From NCBI RefSeq assembly GCF_002775205.1, contig NC_036443.1, positions 14,953,373 through 15,017,372 on the forward strand: DNA of 64,000 nt. Reading direction: 5' to 3'. The notes below the pieces were generated by a model. That model was given only the letters and a program-made list of their open reading frames with translations. It was not told the origin of the DNA and did not search any database. Source of the DNA: Xiphophorus maculatus. Lineage: Eukaryota; Chordata; Actinopteri; Cyprinodontiformes; Poeciliidae. A program made the position numbers and the translations under genes. Positions 1-13,000 of this stretch are shown here, piece after piece; within the stretch, counting starts at the first letter, position 1, and the number at the start of each line of letters is the position of its first letter.

Positions 1-1096
1 TTGGATTTGGTGGGGAGTTGCTGATGGGAGTATGAGGTGTCCGGATGCATCTAAAGGGCATTCCAATTCTTGTACACACAAAGCAAATGATGTGTCTCCA
101 TTCCGCGAGCTGGACTTTGCCTAGTGTTTCTGATCCTGGTTGCAATTTTTCTGTCGTGAGAGGAGTAGGGCTGGTTTGGGAACCTTACTATCTCCTCTTT
201 CCTTTTAGGAAGTGATGAGGTTTTGCTGCTGTTGTCTACAGTTCATAACCTGGTGTTTTCAGTGAACTGGCTGAGATGACAGTCAACTCCTCTAAATCTG
301 AGGCAGTGGTTCACAGTCAGAAAAAGGTGGACAGCTTCCTCTGTGTCAGAGGACAGTCTTTGCGTTAAGTGGATGAGTTCCCGTATCTTGATGTCTTGAG
401 TGTTGGTAGGTTGGATAGCCAAACAACAGAGTGGTGTCTGATTTTTCCTTCTAGTCTCTTTACTGCTGTGGCTAAGGATGTATGGAAGTATCGGATAATT
501 AATTTTGAAATAGCTGTGTTTTCAGTGTGTGGCCCTTTGGTTGCTTTAACTTTACCTATTTGTCTTTCTATAAAACAAAAATAGCTCACTCCTGAGTTAG
601 ATTATAATTACATTCAGGGATGCAATTATCAACACACACAGATGCAGACAAGCCCTGAGCCAACAAGGACCTCTGAACATCCATCCACCTGCCTGACTGG
701 CTCTCTCCTGGGCGACCTCCTTCCTTCACAGTTTCCCTGACAACGGTTTCCTGAGAAACACTCTTGAGTTGATGTCATGTGATGCGCTCTTCAGTGGCTC
801 CTGTGGGGTTACGAACACTGAGCAGAAAGGAGAGAGAGATGGAGATCACACACGCATGACTCACATATCTCACTGTTATGTGTCTTAAAGGCAAAAAAAG
901 AAAAAACGACCTGCGGTCTTCTCTGAGGATTCTGTTATGGAAATTCAGAAATAAGACTCCCCCATCGGTATTTGTCTAAGATGACATGTGATGAGGATTG
1001 CCTCTGGAAATCTTCTCTTTGGGTCGCTGTTTGCTTACTACCTGTTTCCACACAAACTCACCTCTGTGTATTTATTCCTTGTTTACCTCGGTGCAG
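1..1096. other. Upstream intron of l1cam, no exon recognised
   Basis: I see no convincing coding exon here. The first recognisable exon (1097) encodes the start of the second Ig domain and begins in mid-codon, so this stretch should be the intron between the Ig1 and Ig2 exons. Signal peptide and Ig1 exons must lie upstream of the window. A run starting with ATG at 988 reads into the exon, but it crosses a good acceptor (pyrimidine tract ending gtgcag at 1096) and is best read as intron. Confidence 0.6.
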
Positions 1097-4000
1097 TTGC
1101 CCCTACCCAGCAGAAGCAGAAGGAGAAGGCGGTTACTGCGAAGTCTGATGAGGGGAGCAGCATCGTGCTGAAGTGTAACCCCCCTCAGAGCTCCATGGAG
1201 CCCATCATTCACTGGATGGATCAGAGTGAGTTCGTTTTCTCCAATTTTATTACACATGCCTGACTAAAAGGGACTCTTACTGTGCATGCTCATCTTTTGC
1301 AGTCCATTTGTATCATATCTGTGAAAAAGGCATAATGCATTTCAAAAAGCATTTCTAAAAGATGTCAGAGTGTATTGCAAAGTTGGAAGGATAAGTTCTC
1401 AACACTACTTTATCATTTATCTCGCAATTTTTTTACGCTCCATTTTAGAAAAACAAGCCTTTTAAGCGTCCCAGGTTATTAGATCACCTCACACTGTCTG
1501 AGATATACTGTGTCTGTAACCACTTTCTATCGTTTTATTTTTTTTCTCCTTTTCTTCAGAGATGCACCATATCCAGCTGAGTAAGCGGGTTGTGGTTGGA
1601 AAGGACGGCAACCTTTACTTTGCTCATTTGACAATGGATGACAGCCGGGACGACTACACCTGCAACGTCCAGTACATGGTGACACGCACCATTCTGGCCC
1701 AGGAGCCCATCACTCTGAAGGTTAACCCCTGTGAGTATCGAGGTTGACTCCAGCAGAGGTGGATGCAAGCTAAGCTGAAGCTGCGAGGCAGAAACATGTC
1801 TTGAAACTTGTGGCTAATTTAATAAGGGGATCAAACCAACAAGACCAGAGGTTTAAATATCATACTTAGGATCTAAATATATGAATTTGTCTAAGGTTTT
1901 TTTTTTCCAGACTTCTTTTAGCATTTTGTCATTTGCTTTCCGGTTAAACTTGCTTAGACGGCCAGACCTGGTCATGCTGGCTGTTTTTTAAAATGTCTTC
2001 CACTTGTAGACCAATTTCCATATAGTGGAGAGGCTTAATTCAAATTATTTTGAGACCTCTTTAAATCCCCTATCAGACTCATAAGTTTCTACAAGCTCAT
2101 ATCTAAGCTCTGATCTTACTGTGGTGTTCATTCTCACTTCAGCAGTCAGGACAAAACAACACTAGATGTTTAAGGTTTAAACAAGGCAGACCTTCAGATG
2201 ATATCTTCATCAATATATGGTACTTCCTAGTTTTAAGTGAGAAGTGGCTACAACTGCTTTTTTCTTTTTAAACAGTGCTTATATTTTCTGAGTAGATATA
2301 CTATTTTTCTCTCCTTTAGTGGTTTTTATGATATATTTCAAATGGACATTTGCAGTTTGTTATTTGTTATGCCAAAATGTGGTGTCATGCTTTCCTGACC
2401 AAAGCATTGGCTAAATCTGCTGGACGTCCCACAATCAGCAGGGAGTTGATACCTTCTTAGCCCAGTTGTAATGAGATGCAGCTCACACTCAGAGGCCGCC
2501 ACAAGCATCTGTGGCACAACTAGAGGTCAGAAAGATGAACATGTGTTAACATGAGACCCCTGTTTGTAAATCTGCATCTGTTGCTATTGTGGTGGACTTG
2601 TCCGGCTCACTCTCCGGACCCTGTTTCTCACTGCAAGGGCGTGTCAGCATAACTGAAGAGGCTGCAGTGTCAGCAGAACAGCTATCTGAAAATTGCCCAT
2701 CCATATGCATGAGTCTTTCTCTTTGTCTAAATGCATTTCCGCTCCTCTTTGTCCAGCCAATTCGGTGGTGCGGAACCGTAGACCACACATGATGAGGCCT
2801 GCTGAAGCCGAAAGCACGTACCAGGCCCTCAGGGGCCAGACGATAGAACTCGAGTGCATCGTACAAGGCCTGTAAGTATCTTCATATATGCCTGGCAACA
2901 TATGCACCTTTGCTTCCATTAAAGAGAAAAATAAAGCTGCTCTTTAAAATCAATCTTTACTGTCAATGATCCTTTTTTTCCATCCTACTCTTGACTCCAT
3001 TTGCTCTTGGCTCATGTGTTGCATCCTTCCTTCTCTTTTATACCGTGTATATCTCCTTTTCTGCTGGGTGTTTACACTTTTCTTCTGCTTTTCCTTTCTC
3101 TGTTTCATATCTTCCTCATTCCATGTCTGTCTTTATTCAGCCTTTAACAATGCGTGTCTTGACTCTCCTCTTCTTCAGTCCAACTCCTGAAATTACGTGG
3201 CTGAAGAAGGAAGGTGAGCTGGATGAATCCCGGACATTCAGAGACATGTTTGACCGGCTCCTGCGCCTCAGTGATATCTCTGAAAGTGACAGCGGCGAGT
3301 ACCAGTGCATAGCCAAGAACACACAAGGGAATGCCAAACACACCTACCATCTGAAAGTAGAAGGTGTGTCTCACTCTCTTCTTCTCCACTGACACACAGT
3401 CAAGAGACTGCAGAGCCACGTTTTTGACCACCACATTCTCTGGCATTGGTATTGGTATTTGGCAAGTGTATCTAAATAAATTAAAACCGTACAGAAAAGT
3501 AAAACTCACACTATAGTGATATAATTAAAAATCAGTGCAAAATTCAAATATTTTGAGACACTTAGTTTTGGAGTTTCATTTATTGTGACCTATAATTATT
3601 AAAAGTAACAGAAATATACATTCTACACGTTAGTCTGTGTGACCTTTATGTATTTCTTTATTTGTTCTACCAAATTTTTTTGTTTGGACAAACTCTCTAA
3701 ACTACAATGCTTTAGTTTAACCTTGGATGCACCATATATGTCCTTTGCAGCTGCTCCATATTGGAAAGTGATCCCAAAGAGTCTGATCTATGCTCCGGGT
3801 GAAATGGTAAGGCTAGACTGTGCAGCAGAGGGTACGCCCTCTCCGACCATCAGCTGGACCAGGAACGGAGAGGAGATCTCAGGTCAGTGGAGACATCCCA
3901 CTGAACCATTTTCAGCAAACAACTTCCTGCACTTTAGATGTACTGAGATGCGTAACTGCTTAACAGGAACTGACTCCAGACATACTGTGATAGAGAAAAA

Positions 4001-7000
4001 TGCATCATTGATCCTAAACACTGTCGACTTTGAAGACACAGCTGTCTACCAGTGCAGGGCCTCCAACAAACACGGCACCATCCTCACCAACACCTATGTA
4101 TACATCATCGGTGAGTGCTCATTTTTTACTTATTGGTAGTTTATCTGTATAAATTGTGTGCATTTCTGGAGGAACAAACCTATCATAATTGAGAATAAAA
4201 ATACACATAAACAGTGCTGTGAAAATTTTTTTTATTGGTTTTTGCTTTTATTGTCATGCTTAAGGTTACAAATTGTTAAAATTCTAAAATTACATAGGTA
4301 GATTTACCCAGGGTAAACATCATTTTAATTGACAGCAGTTTTAATATGAACATTACATTGGGGAACAGGAAAAAAAAAACAATCCAAACCCACCTACCAT
4401 GTATTTTATTTCAACATCGTCACAAATGAAAAGTATTTTGAAAAAAATAGAGAAGGAAAAAAATCATAAGTGATCATAAATTTAAAGAAATTAAAATGAC
4501 GATATTAAGTTTAACATTCAACATAAAGAAATGGGGGCTGGTGGTGGATCAGAATGGGGCAAATAACAATAATTCATAGTGAAATATATAGTATATAACT
4601 AAAAATCTGTCTAAAAATAAATTAAGAAGTAACTGTTAAAGAACTGATTAAATGAGCAGTAAGGTGAACAATTTATTTGTAAATTTCAATTAAAGTGTAC
4701 AAATAAATTCTTATAGTTTGAAATGAAATATATATTTTAATTTATGAAACATGGAATACCATAAACTCTTTATTTTTGCTGTGTTACGTTACTGAAACGT
4801 GTATTTATTTATGCACTTGTTTACAGATGCATTTTGGCAGGTTTGGTCCTCCATAGTGATGACTCTGTGTTCTTTCAGAACTGCCTCCGCAGATCATTAC
4901 AGATGACCGGAAAGTGTACGCTGTTACTGAAGGCAAGAGTGCTTCCCTGGAGTGTGAGACCTTTGGCTCTCCTAAACCTAAAGTCATATGGTGAGGCAAA
5001 TTCCTCACTACTTTATTTTAAATTTTTCAGTGACATTTGGCGGGTTTTTCTATCTCATTTTGCAAAGTTGATTTTATTGCATAGGCAGCTCTTCATATGC
5101 ATAAATTAACAGCCAAATGTTGCTACATCTGGACTGTGAAATCTGTTAGCTAGGCACATATCCAACCTGGCTTTGTTTTTTTATGTAAAACAGGCAAAGT
5201 GGTGTTTAAACTGGTGAATTCATTGGAGTAGCTGAAAGGCCTAATTTTGTACTCAGCTTGCCAGTTTTCTGATGTGTTCAGGGAGCGAGCATCGTACCTT
5301 CTGGATGATCCCAGACTTCAGCCACTTCCCAATGGAGGGCTTCAGATCATTAATGTCAGCCATGACGATGAAGGTCCCTACGCCTGCTCAGTTCAAAACT
5401 CCAACTTGTCAATCATAGCCGAGCTGGAGGTGTTCAGTAAGTCAGACACACACAAACACACAGTCACACACAGTGCAAGTCATGTACGTAACTTTAACCT
5501 CCTGCAGCTTGACTCAGCTTACTTTCGTTATTTCTTCACATTCCCTTCCAGACAGGACAGTGATCCTGACACCGCCTAGGAACCAGAAAGTGCAACCTGG
5601 AAACACAGCAATCTTTACATGTGTGGGCCTTTATGATACAAGACTGAGGATTCCTCAAATTCAGTGGAGAAAGAACAACCAGAAACTGATGGAATCCCCC
5701 AGTGATGAAAAGTGAGACTTTAAATCTACCCATTAGAGCCCAAAATCATTTAGGATTTTACTGATTTTCACATTTACAAGCCTTTATATCTTCTGCTAGG
5801 GTTGCACTGTGCTTTACACAGTGTAAGAGGTCCCTTGCAGAAGTATCCACAATTTAAACTAGGAGGCGCCACATATCTCAGTGATAGAGCAGACTCACAC
5901 AGATAACAGTCTTGAATGCACTTGTCCCCAGTTCAGGTCCCAGCCCTGGTCATTTGCACCATGTCTTCTTTCTCTTAAGCTGTTGTTAAATAAAGACCAC
6001 TAGAAAACCTTAAAAAACATCTAAATTATGTTGCTGTAGTTACAGGAAAGCTATTGGCAGTACAGTAATCGTTGGAATTATCTGTGAAACGTGACTAAAT
6101 TCTTCTGCCACTAATCCATTTTTTCCACTTATTATTGCCGAATAAAATAGGTAATTATAATCATTTTTAGAGAGAATCTCAAGAATTCATGGATTTGTAG
6201 CAATTTGCTTTTGCTTTCTTTTAGCCATTACTGGGGATCCATTATATTACAAAAAGAAGCTTTTTTTGTTGTTTGTTTCCATTTTTTTAGTCATGCTGGT
6301 TTTGTAGCTCTAAACAAGTTTTGTTTAGCTGGAGTTAAGGTTATATTGGCTCTTGGGGTTATAAAGGTTGCTGACCCTTGTACTAGACCATGACCAATTG
6401 AGAGTCTGTAGCAAGATGTGAAAGTGTATACTCACAGATGCTCGCTGTCCAATATAACTGAGCTGGAGCTATTTTAAAATGAATGGTGGGCAAAGATTTC
6501 ATTTTGTAGATGTGCAAAGCTTCCAGCTGTAATTGCAACCAAAAGCATTCTACAAAGCATTTGCTCAGGGTTGAAACAAACAAATGAACACAGCACAATT
6601 TCCTACTAGGAAAGGGAAATAAAAAGCACTTTTTTCTGTTAACTCCAGTATTTGTTAGTCTGTCACATAAAAATCATAAAAAGATTCTGTGGTTTGTGTT
6701 TGAAGGGTAACAGCCTGAAAAACTTGTAACTTTTACAACAAAAAAAATTGCTTTTTTACATATTTGTTAAAGTGTCACCATGTTGTCACAATATGTTATG
6801 AAACAGATAATCTATGAAAAGGTCGATCTCCTTCACCTTATCACTAAACTACTGTTGCCCTCTGAAGAAATCCAACGGTCCCCACTAAAAACAACCAATC
6901 AAAGCCAGGTGGAGTGTCTTAGCGCTGTCAATCAACCTCATGTTTGCTGCTAAATGTACTAATTTCAGAGAAACAGCTTGTCGTTACAGAAAATTGCTTA

Positions 7001-10000
7001 TCTGCCATTATTGGTGGTCATGCTAACTAGTCTGAACATTCATGACAAGCTAAGCTAGCTGCAGAGTAGCGGAAAAAAGGGGGCGAGGTCAGCGAGGATG
7101 AGCAGCACCACATGGAAAGGTGATTGACAGCATTAAGCCCTGCCTCCTGGCTCTGATGAGTTATTTCTAGTTAACACTGGAAGCACTTTCACAATTATCT
7201 ACCATATTGTCACGACACAGTGACAATTTGAACGAATATGTGAAAAAATATTTTTAGGGGAGAGGCAAATAAGCATAACAATAATGATTGATACATTTTC
7301 CCAGATACACATTTGATGGGGCAGAATTCATAATCGCTAATGTGGAACAAGATGATGAGGGCATTTACACCTGTGAGATCATCTCTTCTCTGGACAAGGT
7401 CGAAGCCAGCGCCACGCTCACTTTATGTGGTAAGACTGCAAACCAGCAATGTCTTCAGCTGAAGATTTCACTGGCAAAGACCTAAAGACAGTATGTTATG
7501 TAGCTATATTTCATTTAACTTTTATTTTACAAGGATAGAAAGTTGAGATGTAAAAAATCTCATTTACAAGAGTGTCATGGGCTAGACAGCCATTTTAAAA
7601 ACTAGATTTAGTGCATGTACAGATACATTGATTACACTATTACTGGTGTTTCCCTCAGATCGTCCAGACCCTCCAAGCCTCCTCCAGATCTCTGATCCCA
7701 GGCATCGTGCAATCTCTCTCAGGTGGACTCCTGGAGATGACCACAAGAGCGCTGTTCTAGGTTTAGTACCTAGTAGTTTTTCACTTAGATATTCATTCCT
7801 TTTGAGACTCAATCCATGTAGTCGGTTATCTTTCTCTAATCTTTACCATTGCATTAACCTGAAACTACCAGTATACTCCAGCTTGTTTTAATGACTTACT
7901 TCACGAGATCATAGAAATCAAATACTGATGCACTCAGAGTCTCCCATCAGGAGATGTTTTCCCTGACCGTGTGTGTCTCCACAGAGTATGTCATAGAGTT
8001 TGAGGACCAAGATTTGAAGGAGAGGGGTTGGGAAGAGCTGAAGAGAGTCAGCGGCAACCAGGAGCACGCTGTCCTCTCCCTCTGGCCTTACATGTCCTAC
8101 CGTTTTCGGGTCATCGCTATCAATGAGGTGGGAAAGAGTGACCCTAGCAAACCCTCTGAAATCCACAACACGCCAGCCGAAGGTAACATATTGCAATTTC
8201 TGTTGAAAATGTTAAGATCAGATGTTTTTATTTTTTTATGATGTAAAGTACTTTGAACAGCCTTGTTGCCAAAATGTGTTATACAAGTAAACTTTATTTA
8301 TTCTTCGTATTTACCCACAACACAGCTCCAGACAACAACCCAGAGAATGTCAGGAGTGAGTCCATAAACCCAAATACTCTCCTCATCACCTGGGAGGTAC
8401 AACTAATACCTGACTGTGCTGGTATTTAAAAAAATAAATCCTCAAAAAAGGTCTTGTTCGATGACCTCTATTTATTTTCTTGCAGAAAATGGACAAACGT
8501 AATTTCAATGGAGCCGAATTCAAGTACAAGGTGCTGTGGAGACGATCAGTGGGCAGTGGACCTAAGTGGCACGAGAGGGAAACAACCGAGCCTCCGGTCA
8601 TCGTTGATGATGTTGGCAATTTCTCTGCTTTTGAAATAAAAGTCCAGGCCTTCAATACAATTGGTTACGGGCCGGAGCCAGACCCCGTTATTGGCTACTC
8701 AGGGGAGGATGGTAAATGGATCAAAAGATACATTTCACTGACAGAGCCCTGAAAAAACCTTTTGATATTTTGTTAGGTTTACATCCACGAAGCTGAATGT
8801 GTTTTGTTGGAATTTTATTTAACAGACTACCACAAAGTGGTGCATGATTGTGAACTGAAAGGAAAAGTATTTTAACGCTGAAGAATAAAAAACATGGTGC
8901 GTGTTTGCATTCAGCTGCTTTTACGCCAATGCCCCTAAATAAACAATTAAGTCCACTTGAGTTTTATTTAATCCTACTATAAATCCAACTGTGAAGTCCT
9001 AAGAAGTTTATGAGTGAACATGAGTACCAAGAATAACAACAGCAAGATGTGGAGAAGGTGCCTAAAACAGAGTTCGGTAAGAAAACTATTTCCCAAACTT
9101 AGATGTTTCAGTTGTATCATCTAAAGATGAAAAGAGTGTGGCACAAGTACAAGCTTATCAAAAGCTTTTACGTGGAAAGAATTCATCTGCGAAGCTCCCT
9201 GGATGTTTGTTTATAACTATGAAGGAGCTGCAAAGATCCACAACTCAAGTTTAAAAAGTTTCTACAGGACAGGAGTTATACACTTTAGAAATCTGGATGT
9301 TTTTAGAGCAGGAAGAAGAAAGCCATAAGAAGTCCTGTTTCCAGTTCATTACAAGCCAAGAGACAGAGCACGTGGAACAAGGTATTCAGATCAAGATGGT
9401 CAGATGTTGCCAATATTGATGATTAAAGATCATCAATATTATCTCCTGATAAAAATCTTCTTGCAGTGAGGAAGCTGATCAGAGTGAGTAGAAAGGTAGA
9501 TGGAGATGACTGCATGAAATGGTCAAAAAGTTCAGACTCTATATGTGAGCCTGAGAGAAAGCCCAAAGGACTTACAGCTGTAAGTGCAGGAAAATGTGGA
9601 CTAAAGAATTGACTCGGAACAGCTGAATACCCATGCACTCCAAACTTTTAAGATGATCAGATTTAAGGAAAATAATGAAATCCGTGTTTGATGTGCCTTT
9701 TTCTTCCACCTTTCCACCTATTTTTCCTGGTCAAATCCCAATAAAATGCACAAAACGTGAGAAGGTTCAAGCTGGATGAATACTTCTGCAAGGCACTGTA
9801 CAGTATGTGCTTTGGTTTAATTGTGGACATTGGCTCTTTGTCCTGACATCTGTCCCCTCGCATTATCTCCAAGTTCCCCTGGAAGCTCCGATAGGCGTGG
9901 GAGTCGAACTACTCAACAGCACTACGGTTGCCGTGACCTGGGCAGCTATAGAAATAGAGTCGGTGAGAGGACACCTGCTGGGATACAAGGTGCTGCTACT

Positions 10001-13000
10001 CCTTAGTAAATAAAAGTTTTGTTCAAATTGACCTCTGAAAATAACCCATAACTTCCGTTTTGCGTGATTGATTTCGTGGTACCAGATTTACCTGAGAAGG
10101 ATGGGCTCCAGGAGCCACCACCATAGCCGGAGATCCACGGAGGCTGAGAGCACTGTGGTGGAAGAGACTGGTCCCAACGAGAAAATGAAGATCATCAGTA
10201 ATCTTAGACCGTACTCCAGATATCTCCTGTTTGTTGCCGTCTTCAACAATAAGGCGGAGGGACCGCACTCTGAGCCTCTGCCCTTCGACACAAAAGAGGG
10301 AGGTGAGAATAAGCGGGTGGAGGAGGGATGGGAGACGAGGCTGAATGGAGGGCTTTCATCAAACAATAAAAATGAATCCTTTTAAGCTGAGCCCTTTGTA
10401 ATCAGGTGTTGTTTTGTTGCTGCTAGTACCCGGTCCTCCCACATCCCTGATCCTTGACAGCCCATCAGAGACAGAAATGACCCTGCACTGGACGCCCCCA
10501 GCCCACCCTAATGGGATCCTTACTGGATACCTGCTTCAGTACCAGCGCAGTAAGCATAAATTACACTTCTTCCCTTTGATTCATGAGTTCGTCTGTACAC
10601 AACATGAAAGATGGACAACTGCACAGTTCCAGATAAATCAATGAAACCCTTAAAATGCCACGGCATATTAACTATGTGCATCAATCAGCTGTTTGTCACC
10701 TGCGATGAATCGTTTTGGAATCTGCTGCGATCAGTTACAGAGAGCGATGACGGCCCTTTGCAGAAGGATGAGATAGATAACCCCACAGTCACCCAGTTTA
10801 CCTTGAAGGGCCTGGACCGCCACAGCCAGTACCGCTTCTACCTGAGGGGCCTCACTGATGCTGGGAAGGGAGAGCCCATTATGATGACGGGGGCCACCAC
10901 ACTTGATGGAGGTAGTATTCTAGTTACTTATTTTCACCCGTACATCTTCATCTCAGTCAGTTAGACTATCACTGAAAAGTTAATTAATGTCAGTTAGTAA
11001 ATTCAAAAGTGAAACTTGTATAATTGGAAAGTTGAGTGGAAGAAAACAGTAAGGATGCAACAGTGAGAAAGGAAGACTTGAGAGGTGTGTAAACCAAAGC
11101 CCATTTGATAGTTTTGAGTAGATTCACAAGACATGAACAGTGTCCGCAGTCAGAACTTCAAATCCAGCACAGACAGAGGTATCCACAAACATGTAGCATA
11201 CATGATGTTGAGACACTTCTAATCCAGAATTAATATCAGTGCATTTTATGTGATGTCAAAAAGTTTAGATGAAGATTGAAGAGGCAGAGCAGTCAAGCTT
11301 CATACAGTTGTTGTCTGAAGTTTTTGATTACTTTAGGAGCCATATAATTTGCTGGTGTTTGTCCACTGAGTTTATCAAGTCAAAAGTCAGGATAGCCGTC
11401 TACCAGCACAGTTAGAGCATTTAAAGCTTCCTTCTGCTGACAAGCATTGTGGAGATGCTGATTTTATTTTGAAGGAGGTCTTAGCACCTTCCCACACTGC
11501 CAAACACATCAGTATCTACTTTAACTAATCTAGCAATTCATGCAAAAGGAGCCTCAGCCACATAGCTAGTGCACATACTTTACAGAACGTGGACATACTT
11601 TTCATTAGAAGTGTTAACTTACATTTATACTGGTTATATGAAGCAATATACAAAATTAACAGAAACGCTTGAAATAAACCGCTTTGATTAGCACATCTTG
11701 ATAACAGGGCTTTTACTTATTGAATTGAATTATGGAAACAAATTACGTTTTTTTATTATGTTTGCTTGTTTGTCTTCTAGAGATGGTGAGTTACTAAACC
11801 TAATTTCTCTATTTCTGGTCTGAATACATTGCAGTTCCTCCCTCGGACATCAGCCTGTCTGTGGGGGAAACCTCTGTAAATGTCAGCTGGGAAGCTCAGA
11901 AGAGACACAGGAATGTTGGTTTCTACATCCACTACTTCAAAAAGAATGGTATAAAGCAAACACGCACAGCCTTACAGCAGACAGTCCATAATATTGGTAA
12001 CTTGAACAGCAACTGAGGTTGATGTTGTGCCTAAACAGGCGGCTGGAAAAAGTCTGAGAGGGTGAACTCTTCTCAGTCTTTCTACCAGCTTCGGGGCCTG
12101 GTTCCTGGTTCTGATTATCTTCTGCGCTTCTTCTATGGGAACGCCTCATTCTGGGAGACTGGCATCAAGACAGAAGGAACAGGTAGCTCTCTGCCTTCAT
12201 TCATCCTCTTCTGTTTCATCTCCCCTGCTCTCTCCTCTGGGCCTCTCATGTCTAAATAAAAAGCTAGCTTCTAAAGGGAGCACCTTGCTGTTCTTTCCTT
12301 CGGTCTGTGAAGTGCTTTCAAAGACTTTAGTCAGAGGAGAGCTTGGTTAGCCATATAAAATAATCCATTACTCGTGTTTATTTGGTGCGCGCTGCATTTC
12401 CTCGGTGAAATGCCACCTTGTCAAAATGCATAATGCTCTTTCTATTGTGCTCTAGATTCTACTGCTTCATTTATTCTGTGTCTTCTTCCTTGATGCACTT
12501 TCCCTCTGAACCTATTCTGTTTTCCCATGGAAAAAAACAACTTGTTGTCTTTTTCTCACACCCTTTTATTTTGTTTTCTTCCCAAAGAAATGACAGAGGT
12601 GCAGGCCAGCATTGCGACGCAGGGCTGGTTCATCAGTGTTGTGAGTGCCCTTGCGTTGCTGTTGTTGATATTGCTTATCCTCTGCTTCATCAAGAGGAGT
12701 AAAGGAGGGAAATACTCAGGCAAGTTTAGTTTAACATGATCTTGAAGATGATCTATGTTTGGAAATTTCTGAATGTTTCTCAAGATTAGAGATCACAGTT
12801 AACGAGTCACTTGCATATTTTCACTACTAACACACACAGTGGAAACAAATACCCAAAATGTCAAAGGGAGAGAAACAAAGTCAATTAAACTTCAAACTAA
12901 CAACTAAAGGGCCGAGTTGCACTAGGAAATAAACTTTCAAAATAGTACTAATTGAACTGGTGAGGAATCTTAAACAAACCTAAATTTTGTCACTCTTTCA

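Noticed and set aside
988-1096. Possible signal-peptide start (ATG at 988) for l1cam
   Set aside because: The stretch ends in a clean splice acceptor and the exon behind it begins the second, not the first, Ig domain. Reading through would give a receptor without Ig1.
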